A DNA stretch of 51,361 nt from Sedimenticola sp. (GCA_026984735.1 JALSRN010000050.1:1-51361); one strand, 5' to 3'. Positions 20,114 through 31,840 are shown, counted from the first letter of the stretch. Notes: generated by a model not told the origin, from the letters alone. Numbers and translations: made by a program.

Positions 20114-21595
20114 TCACCCCCGGCGGGTGGCGCGAAGCCTCTCGTAGAGATCGAGATAGTCTCGGGCGCTGTGCCGCCAGCTGAAATCCTGTTCCATGGC
20201 GGTGCGGACCAGCCTGCGCCAGCGGTGTTCGTCGCCATGGAGCCGCAGGGCGCGGCCGACGGCCTCCAGCAGCGCCTCGGCGCTGGGTTGATGGAAGAGG
20301 AAGCCGGTGGCGCGGCCCGCCTCCAGATTCTCCGGCGTGGCGTCCACCACCGTGTCGGCCAGCCCCCCCACGGCATGCACCACCGGGGGGGTGCCGTAGC
20401 GCAGGCTGTAGAGCTGGTTGAGGCCGCAGGGCTCGAAACGGGAGGGCATGAGAAAGAGGTCGCAGCCGGCTTCGATGCGGTGGGCCAGCGGCTCGGAATA
20501 GCCGATGGTGAGCAACAACCGGTCGGGATGGGTCGCCGCCAGTTCACGCAGGGCGTTCTCGAAGCGGGCCTCGCCGCTGCCCAGAAGCGCCAGACGGACC
20601 TCCCTTTCCTCCAGCAGCCGGGGCAGCGCCTGCAGCAGCAGATCGACTCCTTTCTGCTCCACCAATCGGCCGATGAAGCCCAGCAGCGGGGTCTTCAGCG
20701 CCTCCGGGTCGTGGGGAGCGCCCAGTTGCCGGAGCAGCTCCCGCTTGTTTTCCCGCTTGCCGGCGAGGTAGCGGTGCCGGAGCGAATAGCGGGCGGCGAG
20801 ATGGGGATCGGTGGCGGGGTCCCACACCTCGGTGTCGATGCCGTTGAGGATGCCCGTCAACTTGTGGCGCATGGCGCGCAGCACGCCTTCGAAACCGTAG
20901 CCGAAAGCGGGGGTCTGGATCTCCCTGGCGTAGGTTGGGCTCACGGTGGTGATCCAGTCGCAAAAGACGATGCCCGCCTTGAGCATGGAGAAGTTGCCGA
21001 AAAATTCGATGGCGTCCGGGGACCACCACGCCTCCGGCAGCGCCAGGCGCTGAAACTCCTGGTGGGAAAAGAGCCCCGCATAGGAGAGGTTGTGGATGGT
21101 GAAGAGAGTGCGGGGGGCCTGGGAGTCGAGGGACAGAAAGGCGGGGACCATGCCGGTTTGCCAGTCGTGACAGTGGACCAGATCGGGGCGCCAACCCATG
21201 GGCTCTCCGCTCTCCGCCAGCCGCGCCACCGCCCGCGAGAAGAGGGTGAAGCGCTCGGCGTTGTCGGGCCAGTCGTGGCCGTCGGGCCGTAAATAGGGGT
21301 TGCCGGGTCGGTCGAAGAGTTCGGGCACGTCCACTAGCCAGAGCGGCACGTCGAGATGGCCGCCGCCGGCGTCGAGGATGCGCACCTGGTGGTCGCGTCC
21401 GGCGCCGGGCACCGCCATCCAACCGGCGATGCGGATGGAATCGATCTTCTCCAACACGGCGCGGTAGGCGGGCAGAACCACGCGCACCTCGGCGCCGAGC
21501 TGTCCCAGCGCCCGCGGCAGGCTGTGAATGACGTCGCCGAGTCCGCCGGTCTTCACCAGCGGGTAGGCTTCACTGGCGGCGAAGAGGATCTTCAT
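20114..21595 (-). CDS. glgA: glycogen synthase (ADP-glucose type)
   Basis: 493 residues from the ATG at 21595; the frame is open to 21835 but that part runs through an inverted-repeat element and has no homology. GT5 enzyme that adds glucose from ADP-glucose to alpha-1,4-glucan. The substrate loop KTGGLGD is at residues 15-21; other signatures are HCHDWQTGMVPAF, TIHNLSYAGLF, GFIGRLVEQKGVDLL and SRFEPCGLNQLYSLRYGT. The 297-bp gap to glgB is the only large gap in the glycogen unit and may hold a separate promoter. Confidence 0.97.
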   Translation of the reverse strand: MKILFAASEAYPLVKTGGLGDVIHSLPRALGQLGAEVRVVLPAYRAVLEKIDSIRIAGWMAVPGAGRDHQVRILDAGGGHLDVPLWLVDVPELFDRPGNPYLRPDGHDWPDNAERFTLFSRAVARLAESGEPMGWRPDLVHCHDWQTGMVPAFLSLDSQAPRTLFTIHNLSYAGLFSHQEFQRLALPEAWWSPDAIEFFGNFSMLKAGIVFCDWITTVSPTYAREIQTPAFGYGFEGVLRAMRHKLTGILNGIDTEVWDPATDPHLAARYSLRHRYLAGKRENKRELLRQLGAPHDPEALKTPLLGFIGRLVEQKGVDLLLQALPRLLEEREVRLALLGSGEARFENALRELAATHPDRLLLTIGYSEPLAHRIEAGCDLFLMPSRFEPCGLNQLYSLRYGTPPVVHAVGGLADTVVDATPENLEAGRATGFLFHQPSAEALLEAVGRALRLHGDEHRWRRLVRTAMEQDFSWRHSARDYLDLYERLRATRRG

Positions 21596-21669
21596 GGAGG
21601 TGTGGTCTCTTTCATTCTTGTCATTATGCAGGGAAGGGCTGACGTCCTGTAGGGTGAATCGCATGGCGG

Positions 21670-21839
21670 TCGCATGAACCGAGCCTTGGTGCCGCCAAGG
21701 GACCCGTTTCGAGGGTTTGGAAGGGGGCTGTCGGGGACGCCGTGAACACATCCCTGTGGGCTCGGCCTCGGCATCCATGTCTCGGACGCTCCGCCATTCT
21801 CCTTCCAGACCCTCGAAAGAGGCGGGCCTGTTCATGCGA
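21670..21839. repeat. ~170-bp imperfect inverted-repeat element between glgB and glgA
   Basis: Two nested arm pairs are visible. The outer pair is TCGCATGAAC at 21670-21679 and its perfect complement at 21830-21839. The inner pair is TTTCGAGGGTTTGGAAGG at 21707-21724 and its complement at 21801-21818, with one mismatch in 18. The 76-bp core has short palindromic pieces (ACATCCCTGT, CATCCATG). It contains no gene. From memory the core resembles intergenic repeats dispersed in gammaproteobacterial genomes; I cannot confirm this here. A non-autonomous mobile remnant or REP-type unit fits best. Confidence 0.6.
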
Positions 21840-21892
21840 TTGCCCCGGGGCGAATCGCCAACCGGGTTCCCAGGCTCTCTTTCTTCCGCGGT

Positions 21893-24064
21893 TCATCGTT
21901 CCGGTTTGAGCACCAGCCCCGCCAGGGGCGGCAAGGTCAGCTCCAGGGAGTGCTCGAAGCCCATCCAGGGCCGCTCCACCACTTCCAGCCTGCCGGCGTT
22001 GCCCAGGTTGCTGCCGCCGTACCAGACCGAATCGGAGTTGAGCACCTCGCGGTAGGCGCGCGCCGGCGGCACGCCGATGCGGTAGCCCAAACGGGGCACC
22101 GGCGTGAAGTTGAAGATGCAGACCAGCAGATCGTTCGGATCGTCGTGGCCGCGGCGCAGAAAGCTGAGCACCGACTGCTCGCTGTCGTGACAGTCGATCC
22201 ACTGAAAGCCGTCGGCGAGGAAGTCGCCCTGGTGGAGCGCCGGTTCGTGCACGTACAGATGGTTGAGGTCGCTCACCAGCTTGCGCAGGCCCTGATGGGC
22301 CGGTACCTCCAGCAGCGGCCACTCGAGCTGGCCGGTGGCGTTCCATTCGGCCCGTTGCCCGAAGTCTCCGCCCATGAATAGCAGCTTCTTTCCAGGGTGG
22401 GCGTACTGATAGGCGTAGAGCAGGCGCAGGTTGGCGAACTGCTGCCAGGGATCGCCCGGCATCTTCTCCAGCAGGCTCCTCTTCAGATGCACCACCTCGT
22501 CGTGCGAGAAGGGAAGCACGAAATTCTCGGTCCAGAGATAGAGCTGGCTGAAGGTGAGCTGGTTGTGGTGGTACTTGCGGTAGATGGGGTCGGTCTGGAA
22601 ATAGCCGAGGGTGTCGTGCATCCAACCCATGTTCCACTTCATGGAGAAGCCCAGGCCGCCCATGTAGGTGGGGCGGGAGACCATGGGCCAGGCGGTGGAC
22701 TCTTCGGCCACGGTGACCACCCCGGGGAAGCGGGCGTGCACCACCTCGTTGAGCTCCTTGAGGAAGCTGATCGCTTCAAGATTCTCCCGGCCTCCATACT
22801 GGTTGGGCACCCACTCGCCCTCGCGGCGGGAGTAGTCCAGGTAGAGCATGGAGGCCACGGCATCCACCCGCAGGCCGTCGATGTGGAACGCTTCGATCCA
22901 GTAGATGGCGTTGGCCAGCAGGAAGTTGCGCACCTCGTTGCGGCCGTAGTCGAAGATGAGGGTGCCCCAGTCCTTGTGTTCGCCGCGGCGCGGATCGGGA
23001 TGCTCGTAGAGGGGTTCGCCGGTGAAGCGGGCCAGGGCGAACTCGTCGCGGGGAAAGTGGGCCGGCACCCAGTCGAGGAAGACTCCCAGCCCCAGCCGGT
23101 GGGCGCGGTCCACGAAATGGCGGAAGTCGTCGGGAGTGCCGAAACGGGAGGTGGGCGCGTAGTAGCCCGACACCTGGTAGCCCCAGGATTCGTCCAGGGG
23201 GTGCTCCATCACCGGCAGCAGCTCCAGGTGGGTGTAACCGAGGGACTTCACCTCGGGCAGCAGGGTGTCGGCCAGTTCCCGATAACTGTAGAAACGGCCG
23301 TCGGGGTGGCGCTTCCACGAGCCCAGGTGGACCTCGTAGATGGCGAGAGGGCGGCGTTGCCAATCCCATTGGCGCCGCCGGGCGATCCACTCCCGATCCT
23401 GCCACCGGTAGCCGTTCTCCTCCACCAGGATGGAGGTGGTGTCGGGCCGCATGGCCATCCGCTGGGCGTAGGGGTCCGCCTTGACGAGGAGCTGGCCGTG
23501 GCGGCCGAGAATCTCGTATTTGTAGGCGTCCCCTGGTTGCAGTCCGGGGATGAAAAGCTCCCACACGCCCGAATGGCCGCGGTTGCGCATGGGGTGGCGC
23601 AAGCCGTTCCAACCGTTGAAGTCGCCCACTACGCTGACTCGCTGGACCCCGGGCGCCCAGACGGCGAAGAGGCAGCCTTGGATGCCGTCGATGCTCTTGA
23701 GGTGGGCACCGAGAAAGCGCCAAGCGTGGTGGTGACGCCCTTCGTTGAACAGGTGCAGGTCCCAGTCGCTGAGCTGCGGCTCGAAGCTGTAGGGCGAGAC
23801 GGCGGTGTGCCAGCCGCCGCTCTGCTTCTCCCGCCAGCGCAGACGGTAGTGGCGCGGCAAGCGGGCGTGCGCTTCCTGGTCAAGCCGCCGCACGAAGAGA
23901 TCGCTCCCCTCCACTCGTTGCATGGGGCCCGCGCCTTCCAGTTCCACCTCTTCCGCTTGGGGCAGAAACGCGCGCACGATCCAGCCTTCGCCCTCCGGGT
24001 GGCGACCGAGGAAGTCGAAGGGATCGTGGTGGCGGCCTTGCTGAAGTCTCTCCAACGGGTTCAT
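21893..24064 (-). CDS. glgB: 1,4-alpha-glucan branching enzyme
   Basis: 723 residues from the ATG at 24064, which overlaps the malQ stop (ATGA); the upstream open part is in malQ. N-terminal N1 domain and CBM48 ([23 protein letters not shown] region), then the GH13 barrel with DWVPAHFP, the nucleophile region [18 protein letters not shown], the acid/base glutamate in VAEESTAWP and the C-terminal [12 protein letters not shown]. It cuts alpha-1,4 chains and rejoins them as alpha-1,6 branches. Coupled to malQ. Confidence 0.97.
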   Translation of the reverse strand: MNPLERLQQGRHHDPFDFLGRHPEGEGWIVRAFLPQAEEVELEGAGPMQRVEGSDLFVRRLDQEAHARLPRHYRLRWREKQSGGWHTAVSPYSFEPQLSDWDLHLFNEGRHHHAWRFLGAHLKSIDGIQGCLFAVWAPGVQRVSVVGDFNGWNGLRHPMRNRGHSGVWELFIPGLQPGDAYKYEILGRHGQLLVKADPYAQRMAMRPDTTSILVEENGYRWQDREWIARRRQWDWQRRPLAIYEVHLGSWKRHPDGRFYSYRELADTLLPEVKSLGYTHLELLPVMEHPLDESWGYQVSGYYAPTSRFGTPDDFRHFVDRAHRLGLGVFLDWVPAHFPRDEFALARFTGEPLYEHPDPRRGEHKDWGTLIFDYGRNEVRNFLLANAIYWIEAFHIDGLRVDAVASMLYLDYSRREGEWVPNQYGGRENLEAISFLKELNEVVHARFPGVVTVAEESTAWPMVSRPTYMGGLGFSMKWNMGWMHDTLGYFQTDPIYRKYHHNQLTFSQLYLWTENFVLPFSHDEVVHLKRSLLEKMPGDPWQQFANLRLLYAYQYAHPGKKLLFMGGDFGQRAEWNATGQLEWPLLEVPAHQGLRKLVSDLNHLYVHEPALHQGDFLADGFQWIDCHDSEQSVLSFLRRGHDDPNDLLVCIFNFTPVPRLGYRIGVPPARAYREVLNSDSVWYGGSNLGNAGRLEVVERPWMGFEHSLELTLPPLAGLVLKPER

Positions 24065-25422
24065 GGCGTCAGGGCGCGGTTGCTGTTCTCGACGAGGCTG
24101 AGGATGTGGCGGGTGAAGCCGGGAGCGGCCAGCTGATCCCAGTGAAAGCGCCAGCACCAATTTCCTTCACGGGTGCCGGGAGTGTTCATGCGGGCCTCGC
24201 TGCCCAGCCCGAGAAAATCCTGCAGAGGGATCACGGCGAGGTTGGCGCGAGTGTCGAAGGCGGTGCGGATCATGGCTTCCACCGCCTCCCCGTCGTTTTC
24301 GATGCCCAGCTCAAGGCGCACCCGCTCTTTCATCTCGGCGGGGAGGCCGTCGAACCAACCCCGCGTGGTGTCGTTGTCGTGGGTGCCGGTATAGACCACG
24401 GTGTTTTCGCCGATGTTCTCCGGTTTGTTGGGATTGTCCGCGGAGGAGTCGAAGGCGAACTGCAGGACGGCCATGCCCGGTAGCCGGTATTTCTCCTTCA
24501 GCGCCCGCACCTCCGGCGTGATGGTGCCCAGATCCTCCGCCACCAGCGGCAGGCTCCCCAACTGGTCGCGCACGCGAGCCAGCAGAGCGTCGCCCGGAAC
24601 CTCCTGCCAATGGCCCTGCTCGGCGGTTTCCGCCTTGGCGTCGATCATCCACACCGCCTGCAGTCCGCGGAAATGGTCGATGCGCAGCAGGTCGAACCAC
24701 TCGAAATGGTGGCGCATGCGGTCCAGCCACCAGCGAAAGCCCTCCTCCTGGTGGTACTCCCAGTCGTAATGGGGATTGCCCCAGCGTTGGCCGGTCTTGG
24801 AAAAATAGTCGGGCGGAACCCCGGCCACCCAGGTGGGTCGGCCCTGGTCGTCGAGCAGAAAGCGGCGGGGACAGGCCCAGACGTCCGCGCTGTCGTGGGC
24901 CACGAAGATGGGGAGGTCGCCGAAAAGGCGGATGCCGCGGCGGTGCGCCGACTCCCGCACGGTGCGCCACTGCCGCCAGAGCTGGAACTGTTCCCATTTG
25001 AGCGCCACCAGGCGGTCGGCGGCCTCCTCCGACACCTTTTGCAGGGCTTCGGGGCGGCGCCACTTGAGCGCTTCGGGCCAGCGGACCCAGGAGCGCCCCT
25101 CTTCACGCTCCTTGATGCAGCGGAAAAGGGCGTAGTCTTCCAGCCAGTAGGCTTGGGCGTGGCACCAGTCCCGAAAGAGGGCGTCTTCGGCGTCCAGCGG
25201 TTCCGGGCGGTGCAGAAGAGCGGGGTTGACCGCAAAAGCGGAAAGGCATTGATAGGGGGAGCGATCGGCCAGGGGCACGCCCAGGGGCAGCATCTGCCAC
25301 ACGCTCAGGCCGGCGGCCTCCAGAAAGTCGAGCCACAGGGCGCTGTCGTGGAGTGTGCCCGAAGGGAAGGAGGTGGGATGCAGAAGCACGCCGGCGCGCC
25401 GCTGGTGGAAGTCGTAGGACAT
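24061..25422 (-). CDS. malQ: 4-alpha-glucanotransferase (amylomaltase)
   Basis: 453 residues, slightly shorter than the usual ~500 of bacterial DPE1 enzymes. GH77 features: [11 protein letters not shown] and [16 protein letters not shown] at the N-terminus, the nucleophile aspartate in LRIDHFRGL, the acid glutamate in [13 protein letters not shown] and the HDNDTTRGW motif. It moves maltosyl units between alpha-1,4-glucans and recovers short oligosaccharides left by phosphorylase and debranching. It overlaps glgB by four bases and begins 13 bp after the GH57 stop. Confidence 0.95.
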   Translation of the reverse strand: MSYDFHQRRAGVLLHPTSFPSGTLHDSALWLDFLEAAGLSVWQMLPLGVPLADRSPYQCLSAFAVNPALLHRPEPLDAEDALFRDWCHAQAYWLEDYALFRCIKEREEGRSWVRWPEALKWRRPEALQKVSEEAADRLVALKWEQFQLWRQWRTVRESAHRRGIRLFGDLPIFVAHDSADVWACPRRFLLDDQGRPTWVAGVPPDYFSKTGQRWGNPHYDWEYHQEEGFRWWLDRMRHHFEWFDLLRIDHFRGLQAVWMIDAKAETAEQGHWQEVPGDALLARVRDQLGSLPLVAEDLGTITPEVRALKEKYRLPGMAVLQFAFDSSADNPNKPENIGENTVVYTGTHDNDTTRGWFDGLPAEMKERVRLELGIENDGEAVEAMIRTAFDTRANLAVIPLQDFLGLGSEARMNTPGTREGNWCWRFHWDQLAAPGFTRHILSLVENSNRALTP

Positions 25423-25435
25423 GGTTCCACCGCCC

Positions 25436-27139
25436 TCAGTTGTTGCGCCGCATGGTGCCGGCGTTCTCCGCGTTGCCGCCGCCGTGGGAGATGGGAGTGT
25501 CCAGGGCGGGCGGCGGGTTGGCGCCCAGCAGGCGGTAGAGCTGGCGCAACTGCAGCCGGTAGAGACGGTCGAAGTCGCTCACGCTCTGGGCGGGGTTGTA
25601 GTCTCCGAACCACCAGAACCAGTCCGAGCCCTCGCACACCGCCAGCAGCCGGGTGGCCTCCGCCGCGGTTTCCGCGTCCAGTCCGCCGATGCGCTCGTCG
25701 AAACAGCGTTTGGCCTCCACCAGCAGATCCCAGGCCCGGTTCTTGTCCGCCGAACCGATCCAGGTGGAGAAGCTGCCGTAGACCCAGCTGCCCGCCACCA
25801 GATGCGCCAGCTTCTCCTCGCGCACCTTTTTTTCCAGATCGGCGAAGGTGGTGGGGCGGATCCGCGGATGGTCGGCGAGCTTGCGGTAGAGTGCCTCCAG
25901 GAAGAAGTGGCCGTTGTCGGGATAGTACTCCCAGGCGTTTTCGCCATCGAGGATCACCGCCACCACGTACTGGTCCACCTCCTCCCCGAGGGAGGCGGCG
26001 ATGCGTTCCAGATGCCCCACGAAGTCGGCGACGGCGTCGTCGGCGTGCCATTTGCTGTATTCGAAGCCGATGAGATCGGAGAGGCCGTCGTCGCGGAAAT
26101 GGATGCGGGTTCCTGCGCCGGAAAGCCGGTAGGGTACGAAGAGAGCGCGGCGGCAGGCCATCTCGTCCGGATCGCACTGCGAAGTGAGGCAGCTGTGGTG
26201 CCACACCGCCTCCCCCGAGGCGGTCCAGAGGATGCCCAGCTCGTCCAGCAGCGCCAAAGCGTCGTCGCTGATCCCTCCCTCCGACAGCCAGACTCCCTTG
26301 GGCTGAAATCCGAAATGGGTTTCGAAGACCTTCAGCCCTTCTCGGAGATGCCAGCGCGATCGCTCCACTCCGCCCGGATAGCGTGGATGTTCCGGCATGG
26401 GCGCGTCGGGCTGCGCCTCCTTCATGTTGGCGAAGTCGTTGAGAAGGGGCACGATGGGGTGGCCCCAGGGAGTCATGGAGAGCTCGATCTGGCCCCGTTC
26501 GGCCAGGGCGCGGTAGCGGGGCAGGAGGTTTTCGAGAGTGGTCTGGAACAGTTCCAGCAGCACCCGGCGCTCTTTCAGATCGAAATGCCGCTCCTTCTTC
26601 ATCAGGCGCCGGATCAGCGTGTGCTGCTTGAGGTTGTGGCTGGTCCAGGCGAGGTGATACCAGGTGAGCAGGTCGATGAAATACTGCTCGTCCAGATACT
26701 CCAGCAGCAGGTCTTCCCCCGGCCGCTCGCCGGCGGGGTGAAAGCGGTGCAGCAGGGTGTTGAACATGGGATAGGGTTCGATCATGCGCGGCGCGTGGGC
26801 GCGGCTGCAGGCGTGGATGAGTGCCCGGCGCCCGCTCTCGTCGGTGGGAACCGGCGCGCCGCCGCCGAGCAGGTTGAGCAGGGGATCCTGCAGCGGCTTG
26901 CCCTCGTCGAGAAACTCCCGCAGGCGAACGGCGTAGTCGTCGAGCTGCTCCAGCAGCACGGGGGTGAAGTTGACCACCGCCCGCATTCGGGGGTTGCGTT
27001 CCAGGTGGGCCGCCATGTCGTCGTAGTCTTTCAGCGCGTGCAGATAGACCCACGGCAGCCGGTAGGGTCCTTTCAACCCTTCACGGTAATAGGGCTGGTG
27101 CATGTGCCAGCAGAGTACGAAGTTGAGTTTTGCGCTCAT
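25436..27139 (-). CDS. glycoside hydrolase family 57 protein
   Basis: 567 residues. The N-terminal [14 protein letters not shown] is the hallmark HxHQP start of GH57. The likely nucleophile glutamate is in [12 protein letters not shown], and the acid aspartate in [18 protein letters not shown]. Family members act on alpha-glucans as amylases, 4-alpha-glucanotransferases or branching enzymes. Placement between glgC and malQ indicates glycogen or maltodextrin work; the exact reaction cannot be told. Overlaps glgC by four bases. Confidence 0.92.
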   Translation of the reverse strand: MSAKLNFVLCWHMHQPYYREGLKGPYRLPWVYLHALKDYDDMAAHLERNPRMRAVVNFTPVLLEQLDDYAVRLREFLDEGKPLQDPLLNLLGGGAPVPTDESGRRALIHACSRAHAPRMIEPYPMFNTLLHRFHPAGERPGEDLLLEYLDEQYFIDLLTWYHLAWTSHNLKQHTLIRRLMKKERHFDLKERRVLLELFQTTLENLLPRYRALAERGQIELSMTPWGHPIVPLLNDFANMKEAQPDAPMPEHPRYPGGVERSRWHLREGLKVFETHFGFQPKGVWLSEGGISDDALALLDELGILWTASGEAVWHHSCLTSQCDPDEMACRRALFVPYRLSGAGTRIHFRDDGLSDLIGFEYSKWHADDAVADFVGHLERIAASLGEEVDQYVVAVILDGENAWEYYPDNGHFFLEALYRKLADHPRIRPTTFADLEKKVREEKLAHLVAGSWVYGSFSTWIGSADKNRAWDLLVEAKRCFDERIGGLDAETAAEATRLLAVCEGSDWFWWFGDYNPAQSVSDFDRLYRLQLRQLYRLLGANPPPALDTPISHGGGNAENAGTMRRNN

Positions 27140-28449
27140 TTGGGGACCGAGGTGATGAAGAGGTTCTGGCCCAGCATTTCCGGGGTGACGAGAACGATCC
27201 CTTCCGGGGTGATGTGGAAGCGGCGGGCATCCTCCTCCGGGTCTTCTCCGATCACCATGCCGTCGGCGATGAAGGTGCCCTTGTCGATGATGGCGTTCTG
27301 GATGCGGCAGTGGCGGCCGATACTCACCTTGGGGAGGATGACGCTGTCCTTGACGCTGGAGTAGCTCTCGATCTGGGTGGCGAAGAAGATCACCGAGCGT
27401 TTAACCCGGGCGCCCGAGAGGATGCAGCCGCCCGAAACCAGCGAGTCGATGGCCTCGCCGCGCCGCCCCTCGTCGTCGAAGACGAACTTGGCCGGCGGAT
27501 GCTGGGTCTGGTAGGTCCAGATGGGCCAGCTGCGGTCGTAGAGGTTCAGTTCCGGCTCCACCGCGCACAACTCCATGTTGGCCTTCCAGTAAGAGTCCAG
27601 GGTGCCCACGTCGCGCCAGTAGGCGCGGCTGCCGTCCTCGTTGCGGAAGGGGTAGGCGATGGCGTTGGCGTGGTGGATCGCCTTGGGAATGATGTCCTTG
27701 CCGAAGTCGTGGGAGGAGTCGGGATCCTCGGCGTCGGCGATGAGGGCGCTGTAGAGGAAACTGGTGGAAAAGACGTAGATGCCCATGGAGGCCAGCGACA
27801 GATCGGGCCGTCCCGGAATGGTCTCGGGCTCGGCCGGCTTCTCGGTGAAGCGGGTGATGCGCATGTCGGTGTCCACCGACATGACGCCGAAGGCGGTGGC
27901 CTCCTCGCGCGGCACTTCGATGCAGCCGATGGTGAGGTCGGCGCCCGATCGCACGTGGGTCATCAGCATCTTGGAATAGTCCATGGTGTAAATGTGGTCG
28001 CCGCCCAGCACCATCACGTATTCGGGGGCGTGGCGGTGCATGATGTCCATGTTCTGGTAGAGGGCGTCGGCGGTGCCGCGGTACCACTGCTGGCCGAGGC
28101 GCTGCTGGGCCGGAAGAATCTCCACGAACTCGCCGATCTCGGCGCGCAGGAAGCTCCAGGCGCGCTGCAAGTGGCGGATCAGCGAGTGGGACTTGTACTG
28201 GGTGAGCACGCCGATGCGGCGCAGCCCTGAATTGATGCAGTTGGAGAGGGCGAAATCGATGATGCGGTACTTGCCGCCGAAGGGCACCGCCGGCTTGGCG
28301 CGCCATTTGGTGAGCCCTTTCAAGCGGGAACCCTCGCCGCCCGCCAGGATCAGCACCAGGGTCTGGCGGGTCACTTCGGTGGCGATCTTGGTCTCGGTGT
28401 AGTACTTGTAGAGCTTGGCCTGTTCCTTGTGTCTGTCCGAATCACTCAT
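27136..28449 (-). CDS. glgC: glucose-1-phosphate adenylyltransferase
   Basis: 437 residues. Makes ADP-glucose from glucose-1-phosphate and ATP, the committed step to glycogen. The nucleotide loop reads [15 protein letters not shown], followed by [15 protein letters not shown]. Also seen are the substrate motifs FTEKP and IYVFSTSFL, and a C-terminal left-handed helix domain ([23 protein letters not shown]). Allosteric control by glycolytic intermediates is usual in the family. Overlaps glk by 8 bp and GH57 by four. Confidence 0.98.
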   Translation of the reverse strand: MSDSDRHKEQAKLYKYYTETKIATEVTRQTLVLILAGGEGSRLKGLTKWRAKPAVPFGGKYRIIDFALSNCINSGLRRIGVLTQYKSHSLIRHLQRAWSFLRAEIGEFVEILPAQQRLGQQWYRGTADALYQNMDIMHRHAPEYVMVLGGDHIYTMDYSKMLMTHVRSGADLTIGCIEVPREEATAFGVMSVDTDMRITRFTEKPAEPETIPGRPDLSLASMGIYVFSTSFLYSALIADAEDPDSSHDFGKDIIPKAIHHANAIAYPFRNEDGSRAYWRDVGTLDSYWKANMELCAVEPELNLYDRSWPIWTYQTQHPPAKFVFDDEGRRGEAIDSLVSGGCILSGARVKRSVIFFATQIESYSSVKDSVILPKVSIGRHCRIQNAIIDKGTFIADGMVIGEDPEEDARRFHITPEGIVLVTPEMLGQNLFITSVPK

Positions 28450-29392
28450 CTCTTTTCACCTGCTGCACTGCGTGCCGGAGCGCGCCCATCAGTCCCACGC
28501 GCGGCTCCATGACGATCTGGACCGGGTAGCCGGCCACCAAAGAGGACATGCGACCCTTGTCGCGGAAGGCTTCGAGGAAGGGGGGGCGTGCCAGTCGTTC
28601 GCCCAGATGAAGGGTCACCCCCCCGGTCAGGTAGATGCCCCCCGCCGGCTGCCAGGCCAGCGCCAGGTCGCCGCAGAAGCTACCGTAGAGGCGGCTGAAC
28701 AGCGATACCGCCTCCATGGCGGAGGCCGAGCGCCCCTGCGCGGCGGCGTCGATCACTTCGGCCGGCTCCAGTGGCGGCGCCTCCGCGGCGAGAAAGGCGT
28801 GCAGGTCGCTCAATCCCGGCCCCGACAACACTCGTTCCCAGGAGGCGCGGCCGTGCTTGCGGCGCAGATGCTTGGCCAGCTCCCACTGCTGATGGTCGAC
28901 AGGAGCGAAGCTCATGTGGCCGGCTTCGGTGGGCCAGGGTCGGTAGCCCCCTTCTTCCGCATGAAGGTAGGCCACGCCCAGACCGGTGCCGGCGCCGACC
29001 ACCAGCTTGCGGCCGCCCGCGAGCTCGCGCGCCGGGTTGAGCGGCAGCAGCCGCTCCGCGGGGAGCTGGAGCACTCCCAGGGCGGCCGCCTGAAAATCGT
29101 TGATGAACGCCACCGAGGCGCCGGCGAGCTGCTTCTCCAGCGAGCTGCGGCAGACCAGCCACGGCAGGTTGGTCAGGGGCACGCAGTCGCCGGAGACCGG
29201 CCCCGCCAGGGCCAGCGCCACCCGCTCCACCTTCTCCGGCGCCTGGCCGTGCTCCCGCAGGAAACGGTCGATGGCCGCTTCGAGGTTGTCGAACTCCGCG
29301 CTGGGGTATTCCGCCTCCTGGACCGAAGCGCCGTCGGGGCGGGCCAGGGCGAAGCGGCAGCGGGTGCCGCCGATGTCCGCCGCCAGGATCAC
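28442..29392 (-). CDS. glk: glucokinase
   Basis: 316 residues, the usual size of the proteobacterial Glk family. Phosphorylates glucose with ATP. Motifs: the phosphate-1 loop [13 protein letters not shown] at the N-terminus, NLPWLV and [11 protein letters not shown] with the catalytic aspartate, and [14 protein letters not shown]. It recaptures glucose freed by glucan disproportionation and feeds pgi or, through phosphoglucomutase (not in the window), glgC. The start overlaps the pgi stop (ATGA). Confidence 0.95.
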   Translation of the reverse strand: MILAADIGGTRCRFALARPDGASVQEAEYPSAEFDNLEAAIDRFLREHGQAPEKVERVALALAGPVSGDCVPLTNLPWLVCRSSLEKQLAGASVAFINDFQAAALGVLQLPAERLLPLNPARELAGGRKLVVGAGTGLGVAYLHAEEGGYRPWPTEAGHMSFAPVDHQQWELAKHLRRKHGRASWERVLSGPGLSDLHAFLAAEAPPLEPAEVIDAAAQGRSASAMEAVSLFSRLYGSFCGDLALAWQPAGGIYLTGGVTLHLGERLARPPFLEAFRDKGRMSSLVAGYPVQIVMEPRVGLMGALRHAVQQVKRDE

Positions 29393-31053
29393 CCTCCCAT
29401 CTCCTTCACCGCGTTCACCAGGCCGTTGGTGGAGGCGTCGTGGCCGGAACAGGGCGCCTCGCCGGCCAGTTCGGCCTCGATCACCGTGGCCAGTTGCTTG
29501 CCCAGCTCAACCCCCCATTGGTCGAAGGCGTTGATGTTCCAGATCACGCTCTCCACGAAGATGCGGTGCTCGTACAGGGCGATCAACGCGCCCAGATTGT
29601 AGGGGGTGAGCTTGCGCAGCAGAAGGGTGTTGCTGGGGCGGTTGCCGGGAAACACCTTGTGGGGCAGCAGCGCTTCGACGGCGCTCTTTTCCATGCCGGC
29701 CGCCTCCAGTTCCGCGCGCGCTTCCGCCTCGCTTCTGCCTTTCATCAGCGCCTCGGTCTGGGCGAGACAGTTGGCGGCGAGGATGCGATGGTGTTCGCCC
29801 ACCGGATGGTGGCTGACCACCGGCAGGATGAAATCGGCGGGCACCAATTCGGTGCCCTGGTGCATGAGTTGAAAGAAGGCGTGCTGGCCGTTGGTGCCCG
29901 GCTGGCCCCAGACGATGGGGCCGCTGGGGTAGCCGAGGGGCTCTCCGTCACGGGTCACCCCTTTGCCGTTGCTCTCCATGTCGGCCTGCTGCAGGTAGGC
30001 GGGCAGCAGCCGCAGGCTCTGGTCGTAGGGGAGGATGGCGTGGTTGCAGGCACCCAGAAAGTTGCGGTACCAGATGCCGAGTAGGCCGAGGATTACCGGC
30101 AGGTTGCGGCGAAATTCGGCGGTGCGGAAATGGCGGTCCATGGCGTGGGCGCCGGCCAGCAGCTCTTCGAAACGGTCCATGCCCACCACCAGGGCGAGGG
30201 GCAGGCCGATGGCCGACCAGAGGGAGTAGCGTCCTCCCACCCACTCCCAGAACTCGAACATGTTGTCCGCTTCGATGCCGAAGGCGCGCACCGCTTCGCC
30301 ATTGGTGGAGACGGCCACGAAGTGGCGGGAGACGGCGCCCTCGTCGCCGCCGATGCGCTCCAGGAACCAGCGCCGGGCGGTGTGGGCGTTGGTCATGGTC
30401 TCGCGGGTGGTGAAGGTTTTGGAGGCGACCACGAAGAGGGTGGTTTCGGGATCCAGCCCCTCCAAGGTCTCCATGATGTCGGTGGCGTCCACGTTGGCCA
30501 CGAAGTGGGCGCGCATTCCCTCCTTCCAGTAGGGGCGGAGAGCGGCGGCGGCCATGCGCGGCCCCAGGTCCGAGCCGCCGATGCCGATGTTGACCACGTC
30601 GGTGACCGCCTTGCCGGTGCAGCCGGTCCAGCGACCGCCGCGCACCGCCTCGGTGAAGTCGCGCATGCGCTCCAGAACCCGGTTCACCTTGGGCATCACG
30701 TCTTCGCCATCCACCTCGATGGGGGTGTTGGCGCGGTTGCGCAGAGCCACGTGGAGCACGGCGCGGTTCTCGGTGTTGTTGATGCGCTCGCCGCGGAACA
30801 TCCGCTCGATCCATTCGCCGAGTCGGGCTTCGGCGGCGAGGTGGAGCAGCAGGTCGAGGGTCTCTTCGGTGAGGTGGTTCTTCGAGAAATCGAGAAGCAG
30901 TTCCTCGAACTTCAGCGAAAATTTGTGGAAACGGTCGCCATCGGCATCGAACAGGTCCCGAAGATGGAGTCGCTCCACTTTTTTCGCGTGCGCCTGGAGC
31001 GCCTGCCAGGGGCGTTCCAGACCCGGCGGAGCGGATTGTGTGCGCGGCTGCAT
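29389..31053 (-). CDS. pgi: glucose-6-phosphate isomerase
   Basis: 554 residues, standard bacterial length. Interconverts glucose-6-phosphate and fructose-6-phosphate. Motifs: [56 protein letters not shown] and the C-terminal signature [16 protein letters not shown]. First enzyme gene of the glycogen unit, 79 bp after the Fnr-like gene. A possible -10 with a TG extension (TGGTATCCT near 31100 on the minus strand) may be a local promoter. Confidence 0.98.
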   Translation of the reverse strand: MQPRTQSAPPGLERPWQALQAHAKKVERLHLRDLFDADGDRFHKFSLKFEELLLDFSKNHLTEETLDLLLHLAAEARLGEWIERMFRGERINNTENRAVLHVALRNRANTPIEVDGEDVMPKVNRVLERMRDFTEAVRGGRWTGCTGKAVTDVVNIGIGGSDLGPRMAAAALRPYWKEGMRAHFVANVDATDIMETLEGLDPETTLFVVASKTFTTRETMTNAHTARRWFLERIGGDEGAVSRHFVAVSTNGEAVRAFGIEADNMFEFWEWVGGRYSLWSAIGLPLALVVGMDRFEELLAGAHAMDRHFRTAEFRRNLPVILGLLGIWYRNFLGACNHAILPYDQSLRLLPAYLQQADMESNGKGVTRDGEPLGYPSGPIVWGQPGTNGQHAFFQLMHQGTELVPADFILPVVSHHPVGEHHRILAANCLAQTEALMKGRSEAEARAELEAAGMEKSAVEALLPHKVFPGNRPSNTLLLRKLTPYNLGALIALYEHRIFVESVIWNINAFDQWGVELGKQLATVIEAELAGEAPCSGHDASTNGLVNAVKEMGG

Positions 31054-31132
31054 GAAGTGGCCCGGTTTCCGTGACGGTCTGGCGTTGACGCCTAGGATAC
31101 CAGAAGTGGGGAGGCCGCTTCTTTGCGCCGGA

Positions 31133-31840
31133 TCAGAGATCCTCCGCCACCGCCAGCAGCCTGTCGCGGTCGGCGATGTAGCTGTTGGGGGCCGTTTCCC
31201 GCAACAGGCCCTTACGCTTGAATTCGGCCACGGTGCGGCTGGCCGTTTCCGTGGTGATGCCGAGGATGGCTCCCATGTCCTCGCGGTTGAAGAGCTCGCA
31301 GCGGTTGTCGTCGTCGCACACCAGCTTGAGCAGCAGGCGCGCCACCCGCTGCCGGGCCGAGCCGGTGGAGAGCTGGGTGATCCAGAGGTCGGCTTCGGCC
31401 AGCGCCTGCTGCCAGCGCCGCATCAGCTCCTGGTGCAGGGCGGAGTTCTCCTGGCTCAGCCGCTGCACCACGTCCACCGGCAGAATGCAGACCTCGGTCT
31501 TCTGCATGATGATGGCGTCGTGCTGGTACTCGCCCCCCACCAACGCCTCCATGCCGGTGACGTCGGTGGAGCGGAGCAGGCGGACGATGCGCTGGGAGCC
31601 GTCGGGCAGGTACTGCACCAACTTCACCAGGCCGCTGCGGATGGTGAACATGCGGTCCGCCTTGTCACCGGCGTGGTAGAGATAGTCGCCATGTTCCAGC
31701 GGCAGCTGCTCGATGGGCTTGTGGATGTGCTCGAAATCCTTCTCTTCGAGCCCGGCGAAGAGCACCGAGTCGCGCAGGGTGCAGATCCTGCAGTTGGCTT
31801 CGCCTTTCCAGGCCTCTTCTTTGCTGACGCTCTTGATCAT
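31133..31840 (-). CDS. Crp/Fnr-family transcriptional regulator with three cluster-like cysteines
   Basis: 235 residues from the ATG at 31840; the open frame goes to 31930 but that part lies in the promoter region. A cyclic-nucleotide-type sensor domain spans about 28-125, a dimerisation helix follows, and the HTH is near 185-205 ([20 protein letters not shown]). The recognition helix keeps E..SR as in FNR/ANR, so TTGAT-type sites are expected. The N-terminus has C17 and C20 (ANCRICTL) but V26 where FNR has its third cysteine; C118 (TEVCILP) matches FNR Cys122. Either a variant [4Fe-4S] centre or another ligand is used. It heads the glycogen operon, so anaerobic control of storage is a reasonable inference. 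Confidence 0.88.
   Translation of the reverse strand: MIKSVSKEEAWKGEANCRICTLRDSVLFAGLEEKDFEHIHKPIEQLPLEHGDYLYHAGDKADRMFTIRSGLVKLVQYLPDGSQRIVRLLRSTDVTGMEALVGGEYQHDAIIMQKTEVCILPVDVVQRLSQENSALHQELMRRWQQALAEADLWITQLSTGSARQRVARLLLKLVCDDDNRCELFNREDMGAILGITTETASRTVAEFKRKGLLRETAPNSYIADRDRLLAVAEDL

Noticed and set aside
20501-20545. Short repeated GC motifs suggesting a CRISPR-like array anywhere in the window
   Set aside because: Repeats seen are codon-bias echoes without regular spacing; no array with constant repeat and variable spacer exists here.
21596-21835. N-terminal extension of GlgA across the inverted-repeat element
   Set aside because: Glycogen synthases start at MKILFAASEAYP; the extension is repeat-derived and not protein-like.
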